Assembly (NCBI GenBank): GCA_947044365.1
Contig: OX345636.1
Location: 7,522,001-7,586,000 of the forward strand
Source: Petrosia ficiformis
Taxonomy: Eukaryota; Porifera; Demospongiae; Haplosclerida; Petrosiidae
Direction: 5' to 3'
DNA: 64,000 bases
Below, in pieces: positions 12,130 through 23,312 of the stretch. Numbering within the stretch: position 1 is the stretch's first letter; every line of letters starts with the position of its first letter. The translations under genes were made by a program, and so were the position numbers. The notes beneath the pieces were generated by a model. That model had not been told where the DNA came from. It did no database searches and worked only from the letters and a program-made list of their open reading frames with translations.

Positions 12130-12690
12130 ACAAAATTATATGTGCTGTTGAATATGCCCCTTCTAAATGAAACCCTATTGTACATGTACATGTATTATTA
12201 TCTTAACAGGTCCTATTGACTCCTGTGCTATTGAATACGCCCCTTCTAATGAAACCCTATTGTACATGTACATGTACTATTATCTTAACAGGTCCTATTG
12301 ACTCTTGTGCTATTGAATACGCCCCTTCTAATGAAACCCTATTGTACATGTACATGTACTATTATCTTAACAGGTCCTATTGACTCTTGTGCTATTGAAT
12401 ACCCCGTTCTAAATGAAACTCTGCTACATGTATATTGTATATGTACATGTACATGTATTATCTTACTTTACCAACAGGTCCTATTAACTCCTATGCTATT
12501 GAATACCCCCCTTCTAATGAAACCCTATTGTACATGTACATGTATTATTATCTTAACAGGTCCTATTGACTCTTGTGCTATTGAATACCCCGTTCTAAAT
12601 GAAACTCTGCTACATGTACATTGTATATGTACATGTACATGTATTATCTTACTTTACCAACAGGTCCTATTGACTCCTGTGCTATTGATT
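12130..12690. repeat. 82/104-bp minisatellite carrying splice-acceptor-like motifs
   Basis: The anchor CAGGTCCTATT recurs six times (near 12208, 12289, 12372, 12476, 12558 and 12662), spaced about 82, 82, 104, 82 and 104 bp. The long variant carries an extra GTATATGTACATGTACATG block. Each unit contains TTATCTTAACAG or TTTACCAACAG before GTCCTATTGACTCC, which looks like a polypyrimidine-poor 3' splice site. Open frames across it (12298-12705) follow from the repeat and are not called as genes. Confidence 0.9.
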
Positions 12691-12704
12691 TGGCGAGAAT
12701 TATG

Positions 12705-13028
12705 ACCAGTAAGAAGTTGCGTCATTCCTGTGGGCTAGGTCAATTAATGGGTGTGGTGGTAAAAGAACGCGCATTCGAGACCAGCAGAAAGAAAGCTCCC
12801 TTAGCTAAGTAGCTTACGTAGAAACTGGAACTACTAGCTAGCTATTCTGTCTGAAATATACCCCTACAAGGTCCTTTGAAAGGTCAGGAGAGTAGATAAT
12901 CAAAATAATAACTATAATACGCTGTTATCTTTCATGCTTGATAAAGTCAGCCATGATTACTGAATGGTGGACACCACAAAGCAGTCATAGGGATACTTTT
13001 ATAAATTTGTAAAGCAATCATAGGGATG
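12705..13028 (+). mobile_element. MITE-like repeat (TCATAGGGAT family), copy 1
   Basis: It shares long blocks with 30895-31330 (reverse), 33767-34032 and 42535-42926: AGTTGCGTCATTCC, CGGTCAATTAAT-like, GTAGATAATCAAAATAATAA, AGTCAGCCATGATTACTGAA, ending GCAATCATAGGGAT. Here the left terminus is missing and the right terminus (GCARTCATAGGGAT) is present twice, at about 12981 and 13013. No coding capacity. Confidence 0.7.
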
Positions 13029-15180
13029 TTTTTTTCTCTATAATTATACACTTGTTATAATAATGTTATATATAGTATGTGGTGTTGGTTATAATAGATA
13101 TGTACAATACTACATGTTATAATAATTATTATAATAATGTTATATAGTATGTGGTGTTGTTTATAATATATATAATTATAATATTCTACATGTCATGTAT
13201 AATTATAATTAAACAATACTCACATATTTTAGTTTAGGAACTAACAACTATTGCTCTACCTAAATTCCAAATTTAGTTAGTTTCCTGTTCAAAATGACTA
13301 GTAATGAACATTTAAATGTAAGCATTTGACCAAATTATTATTTGACAAATAACTGATTTTCATATCCATAAGTCACATATGAGTGTTGTGTATAATAGTT
13401 ATATAATACATGTACCTACAAGTGCCACACGGAATATATGTTTATTGAGAGTGTGGTCACTGTTGTATCATCACAGTGATAATATATATTCCATGTGTAC
13501 ATGTGGAGGTATACTATAACTGTTTTGTACATGTAGCATGGAAATGAAGTGGAAATGTTATTCCTTTCCAGTAATTATGGAATGGTTTATGGATTCACTC
13601 CTTATCTTGTAAATAGACCTGTTAATTGTCGAATGTCATCTTTTTGTCAACATTTATCATGTGTCACTCACTACAAGTGATTATGAAACATGATACATGT
13701 ATTTGTGTCCCTTTGATAATGGGTGTATAATTGGGATTTAAAATATGTTGTTATTAATATCAGGTGTTATTAATTGTTTCACATACATCATGTATTTGTA
13801 CTTTAGTATTCAATTACATGTACACAGTGTAACATGTATAATCAGGTTCATGTTTCATGTACATGTATATATCCTCACAGGGGTAGGTCATACTATCATA
13901 CATATGGAGGAGGTTAGTACCTATATATAACAGTAGCCCATGTAAGAATAAACTGTTCAATGATATGCAGGAGTGTTTGACATCTGTATTACACACTGTA
14001 CTAGTTATGTTATATACACACAAGGGTTTTCATAATTCTCAAAATATGTTTTAATTGTCAACCCATTGTGTCTGAAAAATGATCATCAAATATCACAATA
14101 CATTCATACATGTCAACCCAACAAGTGTTTAGGAGTACATAATATATTTATGATATAAATGGTCACTATTGAAAAATGTGCCAAGTGGGTGTGTTTAGGT
14201 GTGGTTTAATCAATAATCAATCATTACACATGGTGCGCATGAAAGTTGATAATTAGACCTACGTATGTACATTATGATGATATAACTTTAGGATATGAAA
14301 AGTATTGAGTATAATACTGGTATAATATATTACTTATTATTACTGGATCACATGATCTAGTAAATGGTTACATATTATTATCACAGCTGCTGTTATTATT
14401 TTCCTGTCCATTCATTGTTGTTCATATTATAACTAGTAATAGGTATATTGAACAGTTGAGACAACATTTTTTACAGTATAACAATCATTAACTATTATGA
14501 ACTAACACTTACACACACCTCATCATACCATATCTTTTTGTTAAAGTATAATGATAATAATTATTATTATTAACTCGTGTCATACCAGGATATAATAGGA
14601 TCAAACGAAATGTGTAATTGTAACATACATGTACATGTAACATAACAGGGTATCATAATGTGGATAGGTCTATATGAGTATAGATAATGTTATTTGCATT
14701 GTACTAAATAAACTTACAAGTTCTAATTTACAAGAGTCATGTACTGTTTATCAATAACACATTAACCACTAATGTAATTATATTACATATGATAATGAAG
14801 TGACTATATATACATGTATTATATAAAGTACATGTAATTGAATAATATATCCTATTAGAGGTTATTTGATTACATCATTTACATGATAATACATAAAAAG
14901 TAAACTGTGTCACACTGTGAGTCTGATATTTTGAGTGGTAAACTACTATACAAAACAATAATAACAGTATCCATTACATGTACTTGTTGTGTTCTACTAC
15001 TGGTAATATAATGTTGATAAAACCCTTTAGTCTGGTAGTTCCTAAGTGTAGTTGAATAACATACTAGGTATATATGATTACAACTATTCTGTTTCCACAT
15101 AATACAATAGAATCAAGCTTTCTTTTACCACTCATTTCATGAAGAATATCTGGTATATCCCAGAGTATGAAATATTGTGA
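13029..15180. other. AT-rich region with the second copy of the 11.2-kb segment
   Basis: 13390-13890 duplicates 11190-11690 in direct orientation. 13040-13200 contains two near-copies of a TTATATAGTATGTGGTGTTG block. No gene, tRNA or mobile-element terminus was recognised in the rest (13900-15180). Confidence 0.5.
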
Positions 15181-15416
15181 CATCATTTAAATAACCTCTC
15201 AACTATTTAAAAGAAGCTGGTAATTATCATTCATATTTTTAATCCTCATTTATTATGTACATGTATTGTATTTGTATTGACCTCTTCATGATGAGATCAT
15301 GTAGATATAATCATCAGCTTATAGTCCAGTTAGATATTTGAGAAGATAGAAACAGCTGATTTTTAAACTAGTTTTGGAATTACATGTAGTACAATGCTAT
15401 GCTCTTCTGCCATCAA

Positions 15417-15495
15417 GGTATCTGGTGGCGTAAAAGTGCCTGACTAGATACCAGAAGGTCCATGGTTCAATCCCCATTCATAGTCCATGCAGACT
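15417..15495 (+). repeat. tRNA-derived SINE-like head, copy 1
   Basis: GATACCAGAAGGTCCATGG then GTTCAATCCCC resembles the anticodon arm and B box (GGTTCRANYCC) of a tRNA. The A-box region is damaged here (TGGTGGCG). In the paralogous copy at 25203 the A-box-like TGGCTCAGATAG is intact. The cloverleaf cannot be completed, so this is taken as a Pol III-derived SINE rather than a tRNA gene. Confidence 0.45.
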
Positions 15496-15654
15496 TATTT
15501 TATTTTATTATTTTTTCTAATACACATGTACATGTACCTTATGATATTAGCCTTATGTCTAAAGTAAACTAGTGTTTAATAGTACATGTACATATATAGT
15601 AATACTTGTGCATGTACATACTGGATTGGATATACATGTACATGTATATAGGTG

Positions 15655-15862
15655 TTTAGTATTGATGTTGTACAGGTAGTGTTTAATATTATATATAGCA
15701 ATACATGTACACACTGGATATACATGTACATGTATAGGTGTTTAGTATTGATATTTTACAGGTAGTGTTTAATATTATATATAGTAATACATGTACACAC
15801 TGGATATACATGTACATGTATAGGTGTTTAGTATTGATGTTGTACTGGTAGTGTATACATGT
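15655..15862. repeat. ~84-bp minisatellite, short allele (about 2.5 units)
   Basis: Units contain TACACACTGGATATACATGT, GGTGTTTAGTATTGATRTT and GTAGTGTTTAATATTATATA. The same array in the paralogous segment (25395-25935) has about seven units, so copy number has changed since duplication. Confidence 0.9.
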
Positions 15863-16784
15863 ATTATCATGTAAGTGTTGATACAAGTCACATGTACATG
15901 TATATAAGTGTCACTTTGTTTGTATATTACTTGCTACATGTGACTGATTAGGTGTAAGTGATCCAACAGTAGCTGCATGTGTCAGTATACATGACTTACA
16001 GCTGGCAGTGAATAAAGTTTCAGCAGTTGTATTCAATTTGTGGTTTATACATGTACATGTATGGTTGGTTTAATTTACTGGACCATGTAGTTTTGGTATA
16101 TAATTATAATTATTTTAAATAATGTTTACAAAGAGATTTCTGAGCTAACATGATGTTTTTGCAAACTTTATTTTATAGTAAGTAGAAGTAGACATCTGCT
16201 TGTGACCAAGCTATAAACACAGACAAAACAAAATTAGTATCTAATACATTACTCATATATTTTGACTTCCTATTACTATTAGCTACTGATGTGCAGCGAT
16301 TTCCCCCTGTATTTCCCAATGGTCTTTGTAAATATTTATTATGATTATACATAATGGATACATTCACACCATGTTTGTGAACTGATCAAATGTAATGTTT
16401 ATCAAATGTTTACTATTAGATGTTTTCTATAGTAAGCTCTATTTGGTTGTATTCAATAATTCAGTATACTCCAGTATTTTAGTGTTTTCAACATAGTGGT
16501 GCTGGCACGAAAATCAAAGGATATTTAATTGCATTCCTTTGATCATGTCAAAGGGAAATGACATTGCATAGAGTAGTGCAACACCTCTCTTCAACTCTTT
16601 AGCTAGAACCTTGGATTAATCTTCTCAATAGGAGAGATGTATATCTGAACTAACAATTTGAGTTTACATAATACAGAGTGTAATGTCATTTCTAAATGAG
16701 ACTTTTGTGCTCTGAAGTGCCACATTAAGATTGATGTTTATGTATCACACGACAGTCACATGATTGTATATAATTTTCATTGTG

Positions 16785-16892
16785 AGTACCCCTAGCCACT
16801 TTAGCATCGCTAGGATGAGGGTACCGTGCTTGGACCAGCAGAGTCGGTACCCCTAGCAAATTAGCATCACTAGGATGAGGGTACCATGCTGC
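16785..16892. repeat. Direct repeat at the 3' end of the DIRS fragment
   Basis: Two similar units of about 60 bp (GAGTACCCCTAGCCACTTTA and GGTACCCCTAGCAAATTAGC, each continuing into CTAGGATGAGGGTACC) sit just where homology with the sister segment stops. They may be part of the split or inverted terminal repeats of a DIRS element. The sequence to about 17330 is non-coding, GC-richer than its surroundings and probably the element's 3' region. Confidence 0.5.
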
Positions 16893-17359
16893 TAAACTCA
16901 GAGGTAGCATGACCTTACTCAGTCACACCCCCCTAGCCATGTCCAATAATGGCATACCCAGCTAGCCCACACCTACATTTAGATAGGGGAGTGTATGTCG
17001 GCACCCGACATCCTCCAGTAGTGCATTCATGCACTACACTCCCCAATCAGGACGTACACCCATAGATATACCTGTACTAATTTGTGTACCTATGAGACCC
17101 ACTCTACCCAACAACTAGTATGTGAGGTAGACTTACAGCTCAACTTGCAAGTAAACTAATACCATAGGAAAAACAAATTGAAATGTTTTAAATTGTGTAC
17201 ATCAAACATAAACATAAACATAGGACATTTCTGAACACAAAGGTTAGTATCCTTATTATAATTGTGTCCGGGACCAGGGGACTTTATTTGGTCATGAGCC
17301 AATCATGAGACATTTATGTGTGCATACTCACCGCTGCCACCCGGCGAGCACTGATGGAA

Positions 17360-18268
17360 TAGACATGAGGCACTCTCTCGAGGTTCTAATGTATGTGGCA
17401 TAGGCTGCTGATTTCCACCTGCCTAGTGTCTTAATGAGGGAGTCACTCAAGCCAACTCCTGCAGCCGTTGTAGCTGCCCCGATCTTGAAGCTGTGGCCAG
17501 TGTACAAAGAGGTGTCAACCCTGCGACCTGCAGCACCTGCCGGACTGCTGCGACAAAGTGAGTGCGGGACAGTGGTGTGCCATCTCTAAATATAAACAGC
17601 GGGCCAGGGGTTGCTTGGCGAATGGCCAGGTATGCCAACACTGAAGTCACTGGACACAGCACTTCCCCAGTTCTGCCCAGGTACAAGGTGACCCCAGCCC
17701 CAAAAGGATCCGTTTTGCTCTGTCGGAGATGTACTGCCAAACATTCGGGGTTCACATGCAAGTCCACCCGGATATCAGTGGGAGACAGCATGGTAGGAGA
17801 ATAAGCTCCCAAACATGGGCAAGTGAACTCTCCACATCTCAGGAACCTGAAAAATGCCAGACATCACGCTGCCCATAACATCACCTTGTCGTGGTCCACG
17901 GGATCCTGTGACCACACTCTGTGAATGATGCGTAGGATATATGGGGTGATGGGAAGGCGCTTCGGTCTGGAATGGGCAGGTAAGCCTCTCCTTATACCCT
18001 TGAGGACATATTCCAAGTGGGGGACTGACGACAAAGAAGGATCAGGAAAGCCATAGGAAATTTGCAGAAACCGGATTGCACTCAAATATAGCCGAATAGA
18101 TTGGTAAGATAGGGAACTACACGCCAAGTATGCCACAAACCGACATAGGGTCCCTTCCTGCAAGGGAATGGGTTGGAGGTTGAACTGAGTGCAGAAATTT
18201 AGGTAGCGGCGTTGACCTGACCTATATGCCATAATGGTGGCTGAGGAGATGCCTCGAGCAAAGAACAC
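17360..18268 (-). pseudogene. DIRS-type tyrosine recombinase, decayed
   Basis: Minus-strand frames assemble into a phage-integrase-type recombinase of DIRS retrotransposons. The N-terminal core-binding part spans 18268-17864 (GISSATIMAYRSGQRRYLNF, LYLSAIRFLQ, VLKGIRRGLPAHSRPKRLPI, VMLWAA). The catalytic part follows with the first Arg in CLAFFRFLRCGEF, then SKTDPFGAGVTLYLGRTGEV and PGPLFIFRDGTPLSRTHFV. After a frame change near 17520 come YTGHSFKIGAATTAA, SLIKTLGRWKSAAYATYIRT. Breaks: a TGA directly after VMLWAA, the frame change, and Lys in place of the catalytic Arg of H-x-x-R (HSFK). The Tyr of AAYATYIRT is kept. The copy is inactive as it stands. Confidence 0.9.
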
Positions 18269-18439
18269 TGAAATAGTCCTATCCAGGCCCGAGAGCCCTA
18301 ATTGGGTGTCTGTTTCACCAACAGGTCCACCAGTGACTGTGGGATCCTGGTCTGTGGGGTCTGTGGGAGAAGAGAGGACAAATGAGGTAAGTTATTGCGG
18401 GAAATTGCGTCTGCTGCAGTATTGAGAACGCCCGGTACA

Positions 18440-18747
18440 TGTTCCGCCGAGTGCTGAAAGTTAAAATGGGCCAAGTAAAAAAAAGAAGCACCTCATGAGG
18501 TGCAGTACTGATGGGTCCCTGCCAGAGCGCCTTCTCAAGATGTCTACCACTGCCATATTGTCTGAATGAAAACGGATGTGCAAGCCCCGCCAAGTGTGGC
18601 CCCACAGAGCAGCTGACAGCACCACTGGCACCAGCTCCTTGACAGAAATGTCGATTGTGCTCCACTCTGGGGGCCACTGCAGTTGGAACCACCCCATCCC
18701 CTGGACCAGGGCCCCACAACCCCATGATCCAGATGCGTCTGAATATA
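18440..18747 (-). pseudogene. DIRS RNase H domain fragment
   Basis: Directly upstream of the recombinase on the same strand, one frame reads SDASGSWGCGALVQGMGW, EWSTIDISVKELVPVVLSA, IRFHSDNMAVVDILRRRSGR and LHLMRCFFFLL. This is the RNase H-like domain that precedes the tyrosine recombinase in DIRS elements (Asp in SDASG, Asp in HSDNMAVV). The element is cut at 18747, where sequence shared with the sister segment resumes (GGTATTATTATCAAAATTTA). The reverse transcriptase is absent, so this is a truncated 3' part of a DIRS retrotransposon. The frame between this block and the recombinase (18270-18440) is interrupted. Confidence 0.85.
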
Positions 18748-19571
18748 CATGGTATTATTATCAAAATTTATATAATTATTAATAATTATTCATTTCAGTA
18801 TATTCATATGTAGTAATATGTTGTATAAGTTATATCAAGTAGTTTGAGACAGACATAGGGTGAAGCACTTTAGAAAGTGCTCAAGCATAATCTGAATTAT
18901 ACAGTAAAGTGCTTGAAGCTGTGAACTGCTCATGTAGTTGAACAGGTGGGAGTGCTTTGAGCACAAGGTGAAGCACCCTGAAATTGCTTCAAGCATAATT
19001 TTAAGCACATTTCTAATTAAACAGTGCCCAAAAAGAAATTTGTAATTAAACAACGAAACAAAAAATTTTTTTTAGTGAATTACATTTTATAAACATTGTA
19101 TTTTGAAAAGTCCTATTTTTAATTTGGCATCATTCATTCCAAAATACCTTCCAGCTATGCTAAAAAGTCATGATAATTACACATTTTATAAAACTTTTCG
19201 TATAGCAGTATGCTTACGAAATTGAAAATAAGATATACCATATAAAGAATTGATATCTCATACAATTATGAACAAGGAAAGGTGTGTCTTAATAACTATA
19301 AATCTCATCAAACATTGTTTTGTTTATAATTACATACACATAATGTATATTACATGTATGCATAGATAATAAAGTGAAGGGATTGGAAATGGGCATTCGC
19401 AGTTGAAATATGCTACTTGGGGCTGTATTATATCTATTATACACATAATTAGAAAACTATTTTGAAATGTTAATGCAAATGGCAAATCGATGGATAAAGT
19501 ATAGGAAATCCAGTAAATAAAGGTATGTTAGTAGCTAATGTTTCAATGCTGTAAGTTTAAATCGTGGTTTG
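18748..19571. repeat. Shared segment with GCACTT-rich inverted motifs
   Basis: Homologous to 30124-30544 and 32064-32393. From 18840 to 19020 the words AAGCACTT, AGTGCTTGAAGC and GAAGCACCCTG recur on both strands, so the stretch can fold on itself. The same words recur at 30600-30760. No coding signal. Confidence 0.6.
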
Positions 19572-19572
19572 T

Positions 19573-19620
19573 CAGGGAATCCTGTAAACAACCCCCGGGG
19601 GTTGTTTACAGGATTCCCTG
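19573..19620. repeat. 48-bp perfect palindrome
   Basis: Arms of 24 bp (CAGGGAATCCTGTAAACAAC followed by CCCC, then its exact reverse complement) meet at a central CCCGGG without any spacer. The right arm is the first part of the Penelope coding fragment (GVVYRIP). The left arm is therefore an inverted copy of the element's truncated 5' end. The sister segment lacks both. Confidence 0.95.
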
Positions 19621-20261
19621 TGCAGATTGTGAGAGAGCATATGTGAGACAGACAGGAAGAACATTACGACAAAGAATTAAGGAACATCTTAAGGCAGTTT
19701 CAACCTTCAATACAGACACCAGCGCCTTAGTTGAACATGTCCTGACTGAGGACCATCACATACGTAGATTGGGAAGCCATCTCCATCTTAGATCAACATC
19801 CCTTCACACAATCCCGATGCTTGGTCGAGGCTTGGGACATCAACCATCTTCCGAATACTCTGAACAGAGAGAGAGGACCACTACCTGATGCTTACCAAAG
19901 TTTATCGAGACCATGCCTACATGACGGACCCACTAGCACTGCTATAACGCAAGCAACATCAGTGCACCTCTGAAGTACATGTGTACACGAACCATGTCTT
20001 CTATGGAGTAGACTGTACACAAGCCTGACAATTGCTAGCCAGCATTTGGGCCCCATTTTTGTATGGTTTCTGTAAAATGTATGATTTTTAGTGTACTATA
20101 AATAGTTGAATAGTCTATATACATTTTTGTACTACTGATGAAGATGACTGAATAGCCATCAAAACGTTTGGTATTGTAATAAAACTTTTGATTGGTGAAA
20201 TAAAGAACAATGCAGAATATTGATGTAGCCAATCATTCAGACTATACTATATTTTGATATT
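19597..20261 (+). mobile_element. Penelope-like element, 3' fragment with GIY-YIG domain
   Basis: The coding part begins GVVYRIPCADCERAYVRQTG, followed by RTLRQRIKEHLKAV and DTSALVEHVLTEDHH. This is the C-terminal GIY-YIG endonuclease region of Penelope-like retroelements (VVYRIPC corresponds to the GIY strand, AYVRQTG to YIG). Near 19763 the frame slips by one; the continuation reads VDWEAISILDQHPFTQSRCL, EAWDINHLPNTLNRERGPLP, DAYQSLSRPCLHDG and ends at TGA 19971-19973. The GIY-YIG nuclease normally helps target-primed insertion. The reverse transcriptase is missing, so this is a 5'-truncated, dead copy. The 3' part holds two AATAAA-type signals near 20180-20205. It lies only in segmental copy 1; the sister has 306 bp of other sequence here (32394-32699). 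Confidence 0.85.
20115..20180 (+). ncRNA. Possible degenerate hammerhead motif in the Penelope 3' region
   Basis: CTGATGAAGATGACTGAATA is followed by GCCATCAAAACG. The CTGATGA core, a stem-loop with GATGAC against GCCATC, and AAAA at the place of GAAA resemble a type I hammerhead core whose GAAA lost its G, as expected from CpG decay of CGAAAC. Hammerheads are known in Penelope-like elements. Helices I and III were not convincingly found, so this is tentative. Confidence 0.35.
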
Positions 20262-21330
20262 ATTGGATGAGAGAAGCTGTGTGCACCTTCAAATACTGCT
20301 AATTCTTTGCTTACCCTCCAATTGTGTGTAGAAATAGTCTTTTTAGTATAAGCTGCTTCTTCCTTTTTACCGTGTTAACAAATGAGGCCTGCAACACGCA
20401 AAATAACAAGTAGCCTGGTTTGTAGGCATGCATCAGAAATTGTACTATAATAACCCACACCCATCACGCATTTCCAATCGTTTTACTTTATTATCTATGA
20501 TGTATATATGTATATTATGTTAACCACACCCCTTAAGAATAATAATATTCATGTGCTACAACATTTACACAATCTTTTTAGTGTCTCTGTTCATAGTGAT
20601 ACACTGATACACAGTATATACTGTTGATACTAATAATCAATACTCAGTAATGAACACTCTCTTCTTGTATGTTATATAACTTATTTTGTGTGTTTAATAG
20701 TATCCATGTACATGTACAATATAAAAGTATCAAATCAGACTGTTTATTTACCTTTAAAACTCTTTTGTGTTTGAATGTCCTGATATCAATACTAATATCA
20801 TATATACTGGTTGCATGGTTAGTACTGTTACTTATTAATCACATGTTTTTAATTAAGTACATACTACATCCTTTATCATGATTTATTCCACACATACATG
20901 TTAAACACATGTGTATAATATTATAATAACATCTTTTATGATAGTGACAACATGTTTATCATGAGGATTATTTCCCTCGCAGTATATAACTAGTTTTTTC
21001 TCAAATAATTGGATATCAAAATCTATCTTCAGCTTATGTCAATCCACATTTACCATTTTCTCATAGCATGTTAACTAATGAGTACCAATACACCTCTACC
21101 AACATATCTGATAGCTGTATGGCTCTGTGATAAACAGTCTTATAGGTTATGATAATTTGATCTAATGCCCTTTAAACACTCGCATTTCATAATATTTGAT
21201 ATCCAGGGAAATGGATATCACATTTAGTGGGCTTCCTATATGTACAATGTATATAGAAAATGACAGAAATGTGAGACGATGAGAGAATTACTAGTCATTA
21301 GGGGCAGTATGTTAGTCAGGGCATGATCAC
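20262..21330. repeat. Shared segment, last block of copy 1
   Basis: Nearly identical to 32700-33762. A 70-codon open frame (20669-20881) is kept in both copies with one conservative change, but it is rich in hydrophobic AT-codon residues and is explained by the recent duplication. I do not call it a gene. Confidence 0.6.
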
Positions 21331-22150
21331 TGAACCATAGTGTGTATGTACATGTACATAGTGTAATACCATATATACTCCAATTATTACATGCTTGGCT
21401 TACATGTTGGTTTTAAAACATAGTCACATTACAATCCATTGGCAAAACTTTAATATGATGACAACTTGATGTTGGTATTATGAATATTAATCCTCTCAAT
21501 AGGAGAGATGCATATCTGAACTGAATAGTTTGAATTTACATAATACAAATTGTAATAGATGTAATTTTATAAACCTAGTCTATTATCAGAATAATAACTA
21601 AGTAACACTATATAATATTATTATCAGTATTTATAATATAGCTAAGTATTATAATAGTATTTATAATAATACTGATATCAGCTTGTGTCTCTCTGGATTG
21701 AGATAATGAAGTCTATGCGAAATGTGTAAGTGTATCTTATTATATTAGTCACATTTTATCACATCAGTTTTACATTATAGTTATGGAATTTGTGTGTGGC
21801 CTGTTGTTGAAATATAACATGGTGGTGTTATGACCGAGTCCACAAGATGATATGAAACATATTGGGTAAAACAGACTACATATGTACATTCCATAAGTGC
21901 TTATAACCTGCATGCCATTACTACATGTGTGATAACTCTATTATCATAGTTAAGAACTTTGTCAGGTAACTGGAAGTTATAAATTATAAACTGATAAATA
22001 CAGTTTGTATAACAATATTTGGAGGTTTTTAAGCGCATGCTTGGTTTGTAGCACATATTTGCAAATAAGTACATACTGGTTACTGGTATTTTAGCTGACA
22101 TTTAAGCGCATGCATCATATTATTAATAATTAATTTGCATTATAATTATT
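21331..22150. other. Spacer between the duplicated segments
   Basis: Contains a copy of the dispersed ACCATATATACTCYAATTAT-type repeat (21367-21480, related to 29540-29680 and 61730-61890) and otherwise AT-rich sequence without coding signal. Confidence 0.5.
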
Positions 22151-22159
22151 ATTAATTAA

Positions 22160-23312
22160 TTTTGTGGGAGTGATCGCGTGCTGATCATCGTGTAGTGAAG
22201 TGTGAAGAGCGAAAAGAATTGCTCAATGTCTACAGTCTTCTTTAGATGGATGCATAGTTAAAACAAAGACCAAGAACTACTGTCATGAGTTCAAGCTTGG
22301 TGTAGTGGGTTCTATGAAGAACATAATCTTTACCAAACGAGTACGAAATATTTTTTAAAACACGAAGGCGGTACTCCTTGGAAAAGATACACAAAAGTAA
22401 TAAAGGAAGCAAACATGTTGTTCACAAGCACCAAGGACACTTTTCTAATATATAAACATCATGTGCACTAATGTGGGCGTGAGTGAGAATGTGGAAGCGT
22501 TGAAGCACGTTAAGTACATACTAAAATCTTTACGCATATTTCTTATCGCTTTTGTCAACGAGCGCCGTCGGGACGGGACCCTCGCCTATGTGGCAAAGTA
22601 ATACAAAGCACTACAATTGTTTTCAAAATATAATAAAGTTTGTGTATGAAACAAACAATACTTTTTGGAATACACATAAATTTGAAAAACATTTATGGGG
22701 ATTAAAACTGTTATAACTTTATATCCTAAAAGACAAAATAAGAATATCAATGAAAAAAATGTATAATTTGTATATATACCTTACATTTTATTCGCTGTTT
22801 TCCTTCGAAAAACAACGAAAAATGTCTGAAGTCTAACTCTAAAGTCTCCAACGTGTTTAGTACATGACGCTTTGCAAGCATGCGCAAGTGCACATACCTG
22901 TAGGTGGAGCTAGGTAGCTTTCTATCTTGCAACAATGGTGGTGTAGTAGCAACCATTACCTCGATTGTTTTTGGTTTGAAGTGTTTCTTGGCTAGCGACA
23001 GCCATGAAACAGGATCACTTGTGTTTTGTGTGTCCATATTTACTCTCGTTATTGCCCTCATTTCATCTTAAAGTCGTAAAACGGCAACTGTGAGTTATAA
23101 AAATTGTCATAACTTTAGAACCAAACGGTTTTATAAGAATTCCTACGTTATTTTTTTCCCTTGTATAATTTGAAGTCTACCAGCACCCCTTTTGAAATGT
23201 CAATGTTTATATTTTTTCAGAAAAATTGCTAACACACAGACACACAGACACACAGACATACAGACAAAACGATTACCGTACCCTTCCGCCTACGCTACGC
23301 GGCGAGGGTAAT
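22160..23312. mobile_element. Probable mobile element with terminal hairpin and CACAGA tract
   Basis: This block is GC-richer than its surroundings. Near its right end an ACACAGAC microsatellite (23233-23266) is followed by a hairpin (TACCCTTCCGCC with GGCGAGGGTA, 23278-23310) and TAATAAGCGCAT. At 22560-22590 a related GGGACCCTCGCC string occurs. A short tract plus terminal hairpin is a common ending of non-autonomous elements in marine invertebrates. Outer limits and superfamily are uncertain. Confidence 0.4.
22788..23031 (-). CDS. Unrecognised exon-like open frame
   Basis: A minus-strand frame opens with MDTQNTSDPVSWLSLAKKHF (ATG near 23038-23036) and continues through VMVATTPPLLQDRKLPSSTY and LRMLAKRHVLNTLETLELDF to a strong donor context (AAATGTAAG|GTATAT near 22785). 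An upstream in-frame ATG at 23061 is also possible. Codon composition is balanced, unlike the AT-rich surroundings, so it is probably a true first exon. I do not know the family. It sits inside the putative mobile element, so it may belong to that element. Confidence 0.4.

Larger units (their letters stand above)
15181..21330. repeat. Segmental duplication, copy 1
   Basis: Long near-identical blocks match 24898-33762 in the same order and orientation: 15181-16165 with 24898-26745, 16166-16478 with 28303-28671, 16479-16790 with 29680-29990, 18748-19187 with 30124-30544, 19236-19571 with 32064-32393, and 20262-21330 with 32700-33762. Copy 1 uniquely contains the DIRS fragment (about 16785-18747) and the Penelope fragment (19573-20261). 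Homology outside these limits is not apparent. Confidence 0.85.

Noticed and set aside
12298..12812. Open frames with repeated Cys/Thr and GPIDSCAIEY peptides
   Set aside because: They follow the 82/104-bp minisatellite and end in a MITE.
20669..20881. 70-codon frame conserved at 33083-33295
   Set aside because: Conservation is explained by the recent segmental duplication. Composition is that of AT-rich DNA, and the nucleotide match extends equally outside the frame.
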